A stretch of 48,614 bases of DNA from Stieleria sedimenti (GCF_025060895.1 NZ_JANZKV010000270.1:1-48614), one strand, 5' to 3'. Shown: positions 10,601 through 19,748, counted from the stretch's first letter. Numbers and translations: made by a program. The notes: generated from the letters alone by a model not told the origin.

Positions 10601-11328
10601 ATGAACAGGTCACTGATGTCAACGGTTGCCTGAGCGGTCGAACTCAGTCCGCCGCTATCGGTGACGGTCAAATCGATGGTGTGGGAGCCGACGCCGATAT
10701 GGTTGATCACGGTCAGCCACGGAATGGTGGCGATGGCGTCGGTGGTCGTGAAATCAGTGACGCTGTCCTGGTCGAGGTCCCAGTTGTAGGTCAGCGTGTC
10801 GCCGGCATCGACATCGGTCGATCCGCTGGCATCGACGGTGATCGTCAAGCCCGCGTCGATCGAGTACGGGCCACCCGCGGCGGCCACGGGGGCTTCGTTC
10901 ACGCCGGCGACGGTGATTTGAAGCGGTTGTGAGTCGGAGTTCGAGTCGCTGTCGGTGACCACCACGGTGACGTCATAGACGTTGTCCTGGCCGTCGTCGG
11001 CGGGCAGTTCGAAATCGGGGGCAGTATTGAATTGCAACACGCCCGAGCCGGGGTCGATGTTGAACAGGTTCTGATCCGCACCGCCACCGAGCGAATACGT
11101 CAAACCGCTGCCTTCGGAATCGATATCGTCGGTGGAATTGACATCGATCGCGAACACTTGGTTCTCATCGACCGTCGCGGTGTCGGACGACGTGATGACA
11201 GCGAGAAGACGGCGATTCTCGAGGGATTCGACCAAAACTCGGCGCCGCTGGGTCCGCTTGCGGGCGTTCTTTCGGGGCTGGCGTTTGGAAATCGAGCCGA
11301 GCAGACGGTGTGGCCAGTTTCGCGGCAT
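4669..11328 (-). CDS. Giant secreted repeat protein: LEPR-XLL-like N-terminus, cadherin/PKD-like, beta-solenoid repeats, RTX-like, dockerin
   Basis: The 2219-residue protein starts with a basic region and ESLENRRLLA (residues 34-43), a motif resembling the LEPR-XLL N-terminal signature of large planctomycete extracellular proteins. Then come a cadherin-like domain (VDENQVFAIDV onward), a PKD-like domain (about 145-240), and a very long Asp/Thr/Gly-rich array with 22-25-residue periodicity (GDDxVTVTSTG), suggestive of a Ca2+-binding beta-solenoid. Inside it a 255-residue unit is repeated. Near residue 1960 there are RTX-like turns (GGSGNDVL), and about 2105-2180 a type I dockerin pair (DVNQDGLVSARDAL, DVNGNGAIEPSDAL). 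The likely role is surface adhesion or a matrix scaffold. No adjacent secretion or cohesin gene is visible. Long open frames on the opposite strand are shadows caused by codon bias. Confidence 0.85.
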   Translation of the reverse strand: MPRNWPHRLLGSISKRQPRKNARKRTQRRRVLVESLENRRLLAVITSSDTATVDENQVFAIDVNSTDDIDSEGSGLTYSLGGGADQNLFNIDPGSGVLQFNTAPDFELPADDGQDNVYDVTVVVTDSDSNSDSQPLQITVAGVNEAPVAAAGGPYSIDAGLTITVDASGSTDVDAGDTLTYNWDLDQDSVTDFTTTDAIATIPWLTVINHIGVGSHTIDLTVTDSGGLSSTAQATVDISDLFIFPAVSDNVADQYTIEISGADLEVNDSNNGTLLSRVPIATITNIAVQGSSDQDTLTIDYSGGVIVTPISFNGADPLNDPNNPGIPGDALRLVNGNTLSVEHQFAAPINDQMGGTISIQFNAFDSGTIQYTGLEPIVDNLSAVDRVFTFTGGSETITLSDDPVAADNVNRIDSTLGELVDFLNPTNSLTINAGTGDDLIDVLDLDTLTVFPTLTVNGDDANDTINIASVPATLTANLNGGVGNDIFNIGLTSLDGVLGAVVVGGDANDAAPTTGDSVTAKTITVDLTLPTGDQLNVSDSSSVTVETYTLTDSTLVSTGLTGSLTYAGVESVSLETGSDNDIVAISSTIAAGSTSVNTGGGDDTVTIASTGAGGILSVNTLGDADSVSITNTGAGSVTRVATGDQDDDVVVTSTGAASGLIVETEAGDDVVTLINTGADSATVIDTDLGSDVINVRGTAAGSATDIFAGTGLDTINISSDAAGTRSADRNVMRGNPAGVLDGILGDICVYGEDPGVVAPGISESVTAKGITVTQSYELGDELNISDEGNLVGQTYTLDATTLTRAGLTGGVTYDTIETLNLETGSAADDVTITTTVDRTRTTVNTYAGADTITVTTTGLESVLLIDSGIDNDTVNILNTGTTGTPGVVDASVTLVTTGDGDDDVTVTSTGSESGLAIDTLGGDDVVTLINTGGLSATNIDTDTGSDVINVRGTGAGSATDIFAGAGVDTINISSDAAGTRSADRAVMRGNPAGVLDGILGDICVYGEDPGIAAPGISESVTAKAITVTQSYELGDELNISDEGNLVGQTYTLDATTLTRAGLSGGVTYDTIETLNLETGSAADDVTITTTVDRTRATVNTYAGADTITVTTTGLESVLLIDSGIDNDIVNILNTGTTGTPGIVDASVTLVTTGDGDDDVTVTSTGAESGLAIDTLGGDDVVTVINTGGLSATDINTGADSDVINVRATASGSATDIFAGTGLDTINISSDAAGTRSADRAVMRGNPAGVLDDIRGAICVYGEDPGVVSPGVTEMVTAKTIMVEQSYDLGDELNISNEGSVAADTYTLDATTLTSTALAVPLVYDTIETLNLETGSAADNVTITTTGDRTRTTVSTYAGADSIDVITTGLESVLLIDSGIDSDTVNILNTGTTGTPGVVDASVTRVNTDDGDDIVTVTTIGAESGLAIDAGSGNDTVTLLGTGTTSATAISLGAGDDITNIRSTAIGSAVDVSGGDNNDTFNITSTADGSTGTPNGNLNGNLDGILGDICIFGEAHDATPTSASVTGRQTIGSDVTRTATVDAGDTLNVSDQLSVAAHSYTVTATSVERTGGGNVAYETTETLNLRTTQGDATVAVDSTADATTFNLTSYAGADTVTITSTGAGSISQIATGDSADVVSVVSTGGLSVAPPNGPSVTVIDTEAGADAVSIASLGDQAGLQVNSGADIDSVDLLFETAPPTRTGSAVVNVAAGDGDDTLNVNEVFLNTIVDLNGDAGDDTINLNASGADTAGYLGRINNDPLGSDAVAATRQLFLDGGVNSAGINSVTQGVTNAGGFPVEGSVPGIATGDRVNLLAGSATEPLDLRYVITAASQGVLATTTPGTPRATTGNEVFETLGIESIDIVSGTQDDILTVTSDLPIDITATAQLLTFDGGNGTDKFEVIGGNDADLITVGPSGDAQLEPFGIADVELVRIDGNGGDDQISTQTPTLGTLNGGDGSDTLYGGFNQDLLTGGPGVDFLFGGSGNDVLISDQDFGSATPFITDGEVLNGGSEDNLNPGDVCVQLGVDNMISCEAFEDGGAIKDVLTWLRGVILPSGSVNLADPNNPFLLPFAPVRPNPVPLLAVTELSQIPSLVANTNNSQPKTRHQDFDPADVNQDGLVSARDALIIINHVARMQASGASGEQTLNAADRSKDVNGNGAIEPSDALMVINELAKNSDTGGEGESSAASGWIPAVDSVFGDTDDEERFLDDLLLGIGKL
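6790..9835 (-). repeat. Tandem 765-bp (255-aa) repeats inside the dockerin gene
   Basis: The string beginning TTCGCC(A/G)TAGACGCAGATG recurs at 7543, 8308 and 9073, exactly 765 bp apart. A diverged copy starts at 6790 (753 bp before 7543) and a partial, diverged unit runs to about 9835. Units 7543-8307 and 8308-9072 are near-identical by eye over long blocks (for example 7801-8130 against 8566-8895). All units are in frame, so gain or loss of a unit changes the protein by 255 residues. Confidence 0.9.
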
Positions 11329-11681
11329 GACAGAACCTGGATGACCTGAAGACTTAGAGGTGAAATAATGTCGACCACTCGAAAGCGGGCTGACTTTGAT
11401 GTTTGTCGACGGATTCGGATCGAGAGTTCGGCGCGTTGACTGGAAATCCGGCCCCTAGGATCACCGATGCTCTCACCCCCGAGTAAAGTCACCCAGCTGC
11501 GAAAAACAAGCCAACAGTCACAAAAGGACCAACTTGCCTGGTTTCTCTCCTTTCTCAGCTGCTAAATCCCTGCAAACGCTTAAAATCAATTGTCAGGTTG
11601 GGGGACGCAAAACAACGCTTGAAAGCACACGTTAAGCTGGTATCACAGGGTTGGCCCCCCGATTCGATCCACCCGCCGGAC
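11329..11681. other. Divergent intergenic region between dockerin and kinase genes
   Basis: This is 353 bp between two divergently transcribed genes, so it should hold both promoters. I see no convincing -35/-10 pair, no strong palindrome and no ORF with family features. A TTG at 11598 opens the kinase frame but lacks a ribosome binding site. Confidence 0.5.
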
Positions 11682-14600
11682 ATGCCCCCCTCCAATGAGC
11701 CATGCCCTCTAATGAGCAATGCCCCTCCCGTCGAATTCCATCCCGGTATGGAAGTTGTTCCGGGTTACACCTTGATCGCCCCCCTCGGCAGCGGAATGGC
11801 AGGGGATGTGTGGCAGGCTCAGGCCGCCGGCGGCATCAAGGTTGCTTTGAAGGTGGTCCGGAACTTGAAGGATTTGGGCGGTCGCAAGGAGCTCAAGGCG
11901 CTCAAGACGATTCGGGATGTGCACCATCCGAACCTGTGCCCCCTGTTTGGGTTTTGGACAAAAGATGCCGACGGGCGCGTTTTGGCCGACGGTGAAACCG
12001 AGGACCTGACCTTTGATTCGATCAGTGCGGCCGGAGTCGGCATGCCTCCGAGTCCCGCCGCCGGGTCGCCCGCCTCGGCGGCCGACAGCGGCAACGTTGC
12101 TGAAATGGGCGGCACGATGGCGATCGGGGCCGGGATGCCCTTTTCTGCGGCCGGCCCAGGTGCCGGCCGATCGGGCGCGGCGGATCATGCCTCCCAGGGA
12201 CAGCCTGCCAAACCGAAGGTCACTGCCGAGCAATTGATCGTCGTCATGGGGCTCGGTGATTGCACCCTTTACGATCGGCTGAAATTCGTGCGTCAGGAAG
12301 CCGGCCTTTCCCCTGACGCCCATGACACGCCATATGGATTGGACGCTGCCGAAACGATTCGTTATCTCCGCGCGTCGGCCAGCGCGATCGATCTGCTCAA
12401 TCAAGAGCACCAGATCTATCATTGTGACATCAAGCCCCAGAATATCTTACTGGTCGGTGGTGAAGCCCAAGTGTGTGACTTCGGGCTTGCCAAACAGATG
12501 GAAGGCGACATGCGTCAAACGCAACAGGCCTTTGCGACACCGGCCTATGCACCGCCGGAGGTGCTGCACAACGAGGGGTACAGTCGGCAAGTCGATCAAT
12601 ATTCGCTGGCGGTGACCTATTACGAGTTACGGACCGGTCTGCTGCCCTTTGACATCACCACCCATGCCAGCATGCTGGTGGCCAAGTCGACGGGAAAGCT
12701 CAATCTCGAAGCGCTCTCTCCGCCGGAACGCAAGGTGTTGCAAAAAGCACTCCGCCGCGTGCCCAGCGAGCGATACGGATCGTGCACCGAATTCATCAAC
12801 GCGATGGCAGTCGCATCGGGTGTCGAAAAAAGCGGCGGCATCACGATCGGTCGAATCATCACCGCGGTCGCCGTGTTGTTAGTGGCTGTGGGAGTCGGAA
12901 TCGGTATCTGGAGTGTCGCCCATCCGGAAAGTTTCGATTCCGTCTTCCGTCGCAGCGCAATCGAAGTGGCGAAAGACCTGCAAGAAGTCAGGGCAAGCTA
13001 TGAACGCACCGACCCGTTGTTGCTGGAGGAATCTCACGTCACGCTGACCGAGGTGATGAGCCGGTCGGCGGAAATTGGCGCGCAATCCGACGGCGAATTG
13101 AAAGAGAAGGCTGATGCGTTATTCGCTGATGCGGCGGCCCGCCTGATCAACAAGATCCACGCGGCGTTGAAGCAGTACGAAGAACGCCCGGGTATGGCGA
13201 TCGCACAAAAGGAAATCAATTCGTTGACGAGTTGTTTGGACGAACTCGTGATCGAACCCGAGAAACCCGAGTCGCCGATCTGGCTGGGATTACAACGTTG
13301 GCAAACGTCCGACGACGAGAGGCTCAGCAACGCCTGCGCCGAATACCTCTCGCTCTATCACGCCGCCGCAATCCGGCTCGACCTGTTGCTCGGCACGCGG
13401 CCGTTGCCCGATCGATTGCAAACACTTCGCCAGGCGCTGCCGCAGCATCTGCAAGCGCTGCGAACGTCGCTCGATGAGCGGCCCGGTGATTTTTCGCAGC
13501 AGTCGATCGATTTGACGCTCGCATCGCTGCTGCCGGTGCTGGCGACCATGCCGACACAAGAGATCAAGACCTGGACGGCCGAGGCTTGGCTGGAGGAGTC
13601 GCGACTCAGTGATCTGATCCGTGCGGAATCGGTGGTTCGTCAATTCGGTCCCTACCCGTTGTACTCGCAACGTTGGTCTGAAATCCGCGAGACGTTCACC
13701 GTGGCGGTCGAACCCGCCGTCACCGAAACCGTCGCAACCGATGCGACGATCAGCCAGCAAACCAAGCAGCGCGTGCTGGATGGATTTCCAGACCTGAGAA
13801 CCGAAAAGCAATTCGCCGAACTGCGGACCGCGGTCCAACAATCTGGCTGGAGCGAGGTAGATCGTCTGCTCGCAGAACTGCGTCTTGCGACTTCGATCAA
13901 CAGCGAACAGAAAGCGGTCTTGGCTGTCGTCGGTGCGATGGCGGAACATCGCTCCGACGACCAGGCGCTGGAGCGGACGCTGACGTCGATCAACGGTGCC
14001 GACATTTCGCCCATCGAGTTGCGTGAGATGCGAGCCCAGCCTTTGTTGGCCAGCTTCATGCGTGCGATCGGCCAACGCATCCTCGACAATCCCGATCCAA
14101 CGGCAACGCGCTTCTACACGCAAGTCAGTTCCGCCCGCTGGATTGAGCGAGAACTTGACACGCAGGTGCCGGAACCGTTTTTGTCGGCCGCGGCGATTTC
14201 CCTGCTTCGTGAAAGCCCCGAATCGATTTCCGATCCTGCCGGCCGAGCCGAATTGGATCTCGATGGATGGTTGAGTCTTCTCGATGGCTCGCCGCAGTCC
14301 GCCGTGTTGGCCGCCGCGATCCGAATGGAGCAACAAATCGCGGCCCCCTCGGCCGACCAGGCGGTCGTTGCAGCGGCCAGCCAAGTGCTCACGTCCTCCG
14401 GCCCCGGATACTTGCAGCAGATCTCCAGCGGTTACGCCAACTATTTGTTGGCCTGTGCCGCCTGTCTGCAGAACCGTGACCTCGGTCCACTTGGCGAGCA
14501 ATTGGCCACGACGGCACGGGAATCGATCGAATCCCTTGGGCCGACGCGGCTGTACAAGGGAACCGAGATGTTCGTCCGCCAAGCCATCGCGACTTCGGGA

Positions 14601-16976
14601 ATTGCCGACGATGAGATCACGTCACTGCGTTATTCCGAAGGATCCGCAAATGCCTCCGACGTCCGTCGCAGCCGTTCGTACTTGGACCTCGCCGAGACCC
14701 TGGTGCGATCGAGCGAACAGGGTTTCCCCACGGTGCTGGAAAACGAGCTGTTTCTTCAATCGGTGGCGAGCGGCGCCGCCGGCGCGTCCGCGATCGTCAT
14801 CCCGCGGCTGATCAACGACCGCTTGAACAGTCCCGAAACGACAGCGGAGCTGTCGACACAATTGCTCAGAGCGGTGCATCGCATCGGCCTGGAGCAATGG
14901 GAACAGACGGGGAACTCGAACGCAAAAAGCGAGGTTGCCCTCCGTCTGCTCATTCGCCCCACCCGCGCCCTGCTGGAGCGGTTCGGTCGAGATCGTTTCG
15001 GCCCGCGGACCCTGCAATCGAATCCCAAAGGAGTGTTGATTCGCAGGGTGGTGCTGCCGACGATCACCGATGTCGTCGACCGAGCGTTGCGATTCAACGA
15101 AAACCAGTTGCTGCCGTCGGGATTCAAACCCGAATTCCAGTGGCCGAAAGAGGAGGTCACCAAACTCTGTCAACTTGCCGCGGTCGCCTACACGGATCCG
15201 ATGACGCGGTCGGAATTTCAGGATCACGACCTGTTTCGTCGTCAACAGGTCGCGATTTCTGCCATCGCGGCCCAGGACGCAACGTTGGCCGACATCGAAA
15301 CACGTCAATACCTGATCGAGGTTGCCATGGCTGCGGTCGATATCCGCAGTTGCGATGGAAACCAATTGCTAACCTTGACCGAAACGCTGTCGCGATCGGG
15401 CAAGGCCGACGATGTCATCCAATTTCTCCGCAGCGAAGGCTTTGAACGATTGGCAAACGCCAGCGCGACACGTGAGGAACGTGGGGGCTTTCTCCGCCAA
15501 GCCTACGACGCCGCCGAATCCGTACTCGGTCAGACCCCCACGCAGGTCGACGCGGATCAACCCTACCAACGACGCCTGCTCTATGAAGTCTTCGCCAAGA
15601 GCGCCGACCTGGGAGTCCGCTTGGCGTTTCTGCAAAAATCAATTCCAGACAAGTTGCGGCTTCTGCAGCCCTCGTTAAAACGAGCCGACCGGGCGTTAGA
15701 GTTGTATGACGAGCAATGGGGCGACGACGTTCACTGTCCGATCGTCTCTGCCTACATCACCAAGGGAAATGTTTGCGAAGACATCGCCCACTACTGCTCC
15801 ATCGCTGACGACCAAGAAACCGTCAAGCAGCGCGAGGAACATTTCCGGCTCGCCATCGCCGCCTTCACCGAGGCCAAGAAGAAGAACGACCAGGATCTGA
15901 AGACACGATTCTCGCTGGGGCGTTGTGAATACCGTTGGGCGCTGACGTTGCAGGACAATGCCAAAGACAACGCGTTGGCCGATGCTTCCAAATCGCTCGG
16001 TGCGCGGCCCCCGGACGTCGCCAATCTGAACGACGTCGAAGCGAACAAGGCCGCCGAATGGTACGTTTGGAAAATCAATGTTGAATGGGAACGTGGCAAC
16101 CACAACGACGCCCTGCAATCGTCCCTCGCCGCCGTCCCGCTGGTCGGCGACGATCTGGTGCATCTGAGTATTCGTAGCGATCTGGCTCGCAAATGTGCCT
16201 GGGTGATGGCCAAAAGCAGTCGCCTGTCCGAAGCGATCGAGTGCTTGCGGATCTTGGACGGGCGCGGGGACATCGTCGACGTGATCATGCGAATGGGGCT
16301 GCTGTCGGACATCGCGTTCTTCCGAAATTGCCCTGACAAGGAACTGTTCACCGTTCCGCTGAGGATTCTCGATCGCAGCGAGAAACGATCGACGCTCCGC
16401 GAGGACGATGATGCCACGTATGAATTGGCCAAAATCGCGACGCGTTGTGTCCGCGAACAACTGACAGAACTGATTCCCACCGTCGCACGCAAAACCGCCA
16501 GCACACCCGATGTGCTGTCGATCGGTCCCCGAGAGCTCGACGCGCGACTCGATCGCGATCAAGGCGGCAGCTACCGGCAACTGTCCCAGGTCTTTCTGCA
16601 GGGCGACACCGCCGCACGCAACCGCGATGCCGATGCCGTCTTCCGATTCGCCTGTGATCTCGCCGCGGTCTCCGACACGATCCCCAAGCCACCAGCTTAT
16701 GTCGAAGACCAGGACTACATCACCAACAATTTGTGCCTGACGGTGCTCTATTCGCTCAATTACTGGGTCAACGAAATCGCAGGCCAAGACGCCTTGAAAA
16801 TCCAGCAAAGCCAACGCAACGCGAGTCGAGCACTGGCCGACGGGAAACACGGGCAAGTCATCCGCTGCCTCGACTTCCTGAAAATCAATTTCCAAAAGGC
16901 CGGCAACCAACGCTATGAAGCGATCGTCGACGATGCAATCAAAATGGTCAACGACCTGAAGAATCCGCCCAACTGA
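11682..16976 (+). CDS. Giant membrane Ser/Thr protein kinase
   Basis: Numbering from the ATG at 11682 (1764 aa): glycine-rich loop GSGMAGDVW (36-44), VALK with Lys57, catalytic loop HCDIKPQN (247-254, Asp249), DFG (266-268) and PPE in place of APE (291-293). A Gly/Ala/Pro-rich insertion of roughly 80 residues (about 100-180) interrupts the N-lobe after GFWTKDADG. The kinase ends near 380; one transmembrane helix follows (about 388-411) and then about 1350 residues, mostly helical, with a TPR-like look near the C-terminus. It probably phosphorylates Ser/Thr in the cytosol and senses through the large tail. Start alternatives are TTG 11598 and ATG 11712; none has a clear Shine-Dalgarno. The TonB-receptor-like gene follows after 174 bp. 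Confidence 0.9.
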   Translation: MPPSNEPCPLMSNAPPVEFHPGMEVVPGYTLIAPLGSGMAGDVWQAQAAGGIKVALKVVRNLKDLGGRKELKALKTIRDVHHPNLCPLFGFWTKDADGRVLADGETEDLTFDSISAAGVGMPPSPAAGSPASAADSGNVAEMGGTMAIGAGMPFSAAGPGAGRSGAADHASQGQPAKPKVTAEQLIVVMGLGDCTLYDRLKFVRQEAGLSPDAHDTPYGLDAAETIRYLRASASAIDLLNQEHQIYHCDIKPQNILLVGGEAQVCDFGLAKQMEGDMRQTQQAFATPAYAPPEVLHNEGYSRQVDQYSLAVTYYELRTGLLPFDITTHASMLVAKSTGKLNLEALSPPERKVLQKALRRVPSERYGSCTEFINAMAVASGVEKSGGITIGRIITAVAVLLVAVGVGIGIWSVAHPESFDSVFRRSAIEVAKDLQEVRASYERTDPLLLEESHVTLTEVMSRSAEIGAQSDGELKEKADALFADAAARLINKIHAALKQYEERPGMAIAQKEINSLTSCLDELVIEPEKPESPIWLGLQRWQTSDDERLSNACAEYLSLYHAAAIRLDLLLGTRPLPDRLQTLRQALPQHLQALRTSLDERPGDFSQQSIDLTLASLLPVLATMPTQEIKTWTAEAWLEESRLSDLIRAESVVRQFGPYPLYSQRWSEIRETFTVAVEPAVTETVATDATISQQTKQRVLDGFPDLRTEKQFAELRTAVQQSGWSEVDRLLAELRLATSINSEQKAVLAVVGAMAEHRSDDQALERTLTSINGADISPIELREMRAQPLLASFMRAIGQRILDNPDPTATRFYTQVSSARWIERELDTQVPEPFLSAAAISLLRESPESISDPAGRAELDLDGWLSLLDGSPQSAVLAAAIRMEQQIAAPSADQAVVAAASQVLTSSGPGYLQQISSGYANYLLACAACLQNRDLGPLGEQLATTARESIESLGPTRLYKGTEMFVRQAIATSGIADDEITSLRYSEGSANASDVRRSRSYLDLAETLVRSSEQGFPTVLENELFLQSVASGAAGASAIVIPRLINDRLNSPETTAELSTQLLRAVHRIGLEQWEQTGNSNAKSEVALRLLIRPTRALLERFGRDRFGPRTLQSNPKGVLIRRVVLPTITDVVDRALRFNENQLLPSGFKPEFQWPKEEVTKLCQLAAVAYTDPMTRSEFQDHDLFRRQQVAISAIAAQDATLADIETRQYLIEVAMAAVDIRSCDGNQLLTLTETLSRSGKADDVIQFLRSEGFERLANASATREERGGFLRQAYDAAESVLGQTPTQVDADQPYQRRLLYEVFAKSADLGVRLAFLQKSIPDKLRLLQPSLKRADRALELYDEQWGDDVHCPIVSAYITKGNVCEDIAHYCSIADDQETVKQREEHFRLAIAAFTEAKKKNDQDLKTRFSLGRCEYRWALTLQDNAKDNALADASKSLGARPPDVANLNDVEANKAAEWYVWKINVEWERGNHNDALQSSLAAVPLVGDDLVHLSIRSDLARKCAWVMAKSSRLSEAIECLRILDGRGDIVDVIMRMGLLSDIAFFRNCPDKELFTVPLRILDRSEKRSTLREDDDATYELAKIATRCVREQLTELIPTVARKTASTPDVLSIGPRELDARLDRDQGGSYRQLSQVFLQGDTAARNRDADAVFRFACDLAAVSDTIPKPPAYVEDQDYITNNLCLTVLYSLNYWVNEIAGQDALKIQQSQRNASRALADGKHGQVIRCLDFLKINFQKAGNQRYEAIVDDAIKMVNDLKNPPN

Positions 16977-17150
16977 CCAACTGTCAAAATAGGAGCCCTG
17001 GGTAGTTTCGAATCTTTACCCAACATTTGCTTTAGGCATTCGGGGGTGGCCGTCGATCTACCCCTGATAACGGGTTGCGCGGACGGTTCACGGATGAAAC
17101 GTCAGGGTCGATCGGTCTCCCACCTAAACTGATAGTTGACAGGGAAAGCA

Positions 17151-19748
17151 ATGTTTCGAACAAGGCAAGGAAGCCTGCTACCGCTGGCGATCGTGGTGTT
17201 GATCTCCATGCCCGCTGTGATGGCCGACGATCCGGAGCTCAACGAGCCTTCGGTCAGTAAACCTGCAGCCGGCGAGCCTGCAGCCAGCGCACCTGCAGCC
17301 GGCGAACCCGAATTCCGACTCCTTCGCATCGCCGAAGACCTGGAGCGGCTGGTGGGCACCGGCGTGATGCCGGCTCAATTCCAAGAGGAAGACCTCTTCG
17401 GCAGCCCCAGCGCGACCGTCGGACAACAGGGAATTCAGCCCATCGACGCCGGCCCCTCGGGGGGACTGGAATCGTTCGACACCGGCGAACTCTCCGAAGA
17501 CTTCGGTTTCGGCGACTGGAGCCTGATCAGCCGGCCTGCACTGAGCACGGACACCTCGTCGTTGGTCGATTCGGCCAGCTTTATCGAGGACCTGGAACAG
17601 GTTCAGGGTACCAGCGAGGTTGGACTGAGCGCGGCACCGGCCGTCGACATCGTGACCGCACAGACCTTTAATTTGACCGCCACGCCCGACATGGGTGAAA
17701 CCCTGGTCAACAACTCGACGACCCAGACGGTTCGCGCACGGCAGCGCAGCCAGGTGGGTTTCGACCCACGGATCCGCGGTTTCTACAACGGCCAGATCTA
17801 CACCGCGCATGACGGATCCTACCAGTTTCCCGTTCGCAGCGACTTGGACGGTGTGTTTTCCAAGATCGACCAATCGTTGATCGGAAATGTTCAGGTCTAC
17901 AGCGGCCCCTACACGGTGCGCTACGGCAGCGGGTTCTCGTTCCTCAACGTCGATACGATTCCCGCACCACGATACAACTGCGGCTGGGAAAACCACATCC
18001 GCTTGGGCACCAATGTTCGCACCAATGGCGGCCAGACCTACAACACGATGACCTTGTTCGGTGGTGGAGAAAGCTTGGGCTACTTCGCCAATGTCGGTTA
18101 TCGAAAGGGTAGCGATTACGCAGCCGGCGACGGGCTGTTGGTTCCGTCCAGCTACGATGCCTTCAACCTGTTCACCGGAATCGGTTACGACATCGACGAC
18201 CAGACCCGCAGCGAGCTTCGCTACACGCACATTGATCAGGACAACACCGAATACGCCGGCCAGTTCTTCGACGTTGACGACTTGAAAAGCGACGGGCTGA
18301 CGCACAGTTTGATTCACCGGGACGACCGCGCCGGGTTCGCCTATCGTGTCGACAGTTGGGTGAACTACACCGAGTTCAACGGCGACACGAGCAACAGCAG
18401 TAAACGCCGTGCCGATTTCCCGGTGTTGCAACGAGTCGACGACGCCCTGGCGGCGGTCGGCGTCCACAACACGGGCCCCCCGACGACTCCGGTCATCGCG
18501 GCTCCCGGCCAGGAGTTTTTCGGGACCGTCAATGGTGACCTGATCAGCGCCGGGATGCGAGCGGGCGTGACACAAGAGATCAACCGCGACACGACGCTGG
18601 GTGCCGGATTTGACCTGCGATACGTTCGCCAAGAGATTGACGAATCCTTCGACCTGTCCGACTTCAATGACCAGAGCGGCAACCCCTTGCTCGGTTTCAA
18701 CACCGGGCTGCCCGCTGCCGAACTGTTTGAACCCGGGCTCTACACCGAGTATTCCTTCAAACCCAAACCGTTCTTGAAAACGGCCGTCGGGGCACGCGTC
18801 TCGTTTGCCCAGACCGAAGCGGATCCCCGCGATGTCGATCTGGGACGATCGAATTTCAGGGACTTGGGAACGGGACAGATCAACAGTGACCTTGACGTCT
18901 CCGATGTGCTGAGTGCGTTCTTTATCACCAACGACATCGATCTCGCACCGGCATGGAAGGCTCGCATCGGTTTCGGCTATGCCGAACGGCTGCCGAACCT
19001 GGAACAGCGCTACAGCGACGGTCTGTTCTTGGCGATCATCCAAAACGGTTTCAGCCGCATCATCGGCGACCCGACGCTGAGCAAGGAACGCAACTGGCAA
19101 GTCGATGCACGTGTCAACATGGAGTACGACTATCTGCGTGCCCGCCTGAGCGGTTTCCACAGCTGGATTGTCGACTACGTCACCTACCAGGCCAACGAGG
19201 TCAGCGACCCAACGGGCGCTCAATTGCTGCGTGCGATCAACACCGAATACGCGACGCTGACTGGTTTCGAGTACTACTGCGAAGCCGATCTGGTCGACGG
19301 CTGGCAAGTGTTTGGAACGCTCGCCTACCTGGACGGACGCGACCGCGAGATCGACCAACCGCTCTCGGGCATCAACCCGCTGGAGGGACGTTTAGGTCTG
19401 CGGCTGATCGATACCCGACCGGAAAATGCATGGGGTGTCGAATGGGGCCTGCGAATGGTCGACAATCAGGACCGATTGGCGACACTTCGAACCGTGCCTC
19501 CGGCGACCGGTGTGGTGACGTTGGAGTCGGCAACACCGGGGTTCACGACCAGCTACCTTCGCGGCTACATCCGCCCGACGAACAACGTGAACATCACCAT
19601 GGGTGTCGAAAACTTGTTTGACAACAATTACTACGAACACCTGAACTTGCGGCTTCCCGCCCAACAGCTGCCGCAGTCCCCGTACGGGCAAACCGTCGTG
19701 CTGTCACCCGGCATCACGCCGTACTTCGGTATCGAAGTCGATTACTAA
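17151..19748 (+). CDS. TonB-dependent-receptor-like outer-membrane beta-barrel protein
   Basis: The 865-residue protein has a signal peptide (about residues 1-25, ending AVMADD), then a Pro/Ala/Glu segment with short PAAGEP repeats and a long acidic linker. A plug-like domain follows (RGFYNGQIY, then VQVYSGPYTVRYGSG, in about residues 200-265). Aromatic alternating strands typical of a 22-stranded barrel run to the C-terminal aromatic residue (YFGIEVDY). It should sit in the outer membrane and take up an unknown ligand; no TonB/ExbBD genes are nearby. AGGGA lies 5-6 nt before the ATG at 17151, which decides against the in-frame TTG at 17136. Its TAA overlaps the stop of the convergent caspase-like gene. 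Confidence 0.82.
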   Translation: MFRTRQGSLLPLAIVVLISMPAVMADDPELNEPSVSKPAAGEPAASAPAAGEPEFRLLRIAEDLERLVGTGVMPAQFQEEDLFGSPSATVGQQGIQPIDAGPSGGLESFDTGELSEDFGFGDWSLISRPALSTDTSSLVDSASFIEDLEQVQGTSEVGLSAAPAVDIVTAQTFNLTATPDMGETLVNNSTTQTVRARQRSQVGFDPRIRGFYNGQIYTAHDGSYQFPVRSDLDGVFSKIDQSLIGNVQVYSGPYTVRYGSGFSFLNVDTIPAPRYNCGWENHIRLGTNVRTNGGQTYNTMTLFGGGESLGYFANVGYRKGSDYAAGDGLLVPSSYDAFNLFTGIGYDIDDQTRSELRYTHIDQDNTEYAGQFFDVDDLKSDGLTHSLIHRDDRAGFAYRVDSWVNYTEFNGDTSNSSKRRADFPVLQRVDDALAAVGVHNTGPPTTPVIAAPGQEFFGTVNGDLISAGMRAGVTQEINRDTTLGAGFDLRYVRQEIDESFDLSDFNDQSGNPLLGFNTGLPAAELFEPGLYTEYSFKPKPFLKTAVGARVSFAQTEADPRDVDLGRSNFRDLGTGQINSDLDVSDVLSAFFITNDIDLAPAWKARIGFGYAERLPNLEQRYSDGLFLAIIQNGFSRIIGDPTLSKERNWQVDARVNMEYDYLRARLSGFHSWIVDYVTYQANEVSDPTGAQLLRAINTEYATLTGFEYYCEADLVDGWQVFGTLAYLDGRDREIDQPLSGINPLEGRLGLRLIDTRPENAWGVEWGLRMVDNQDRLATLRTVPPATGVVTLESATPGFTTSYLRGYIRPTNNVNITMGVENLFDNNYYEHLNLRLPAQQLPQSPYGQTVVLSPGITPYFGIEVDY

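Noticed and set aside
17178-19358. 726-codon minus-strand frame
   Set aside because: Shadow of the TonB-receptor-like gene, which has a signal peptide, a plug and a barrel.
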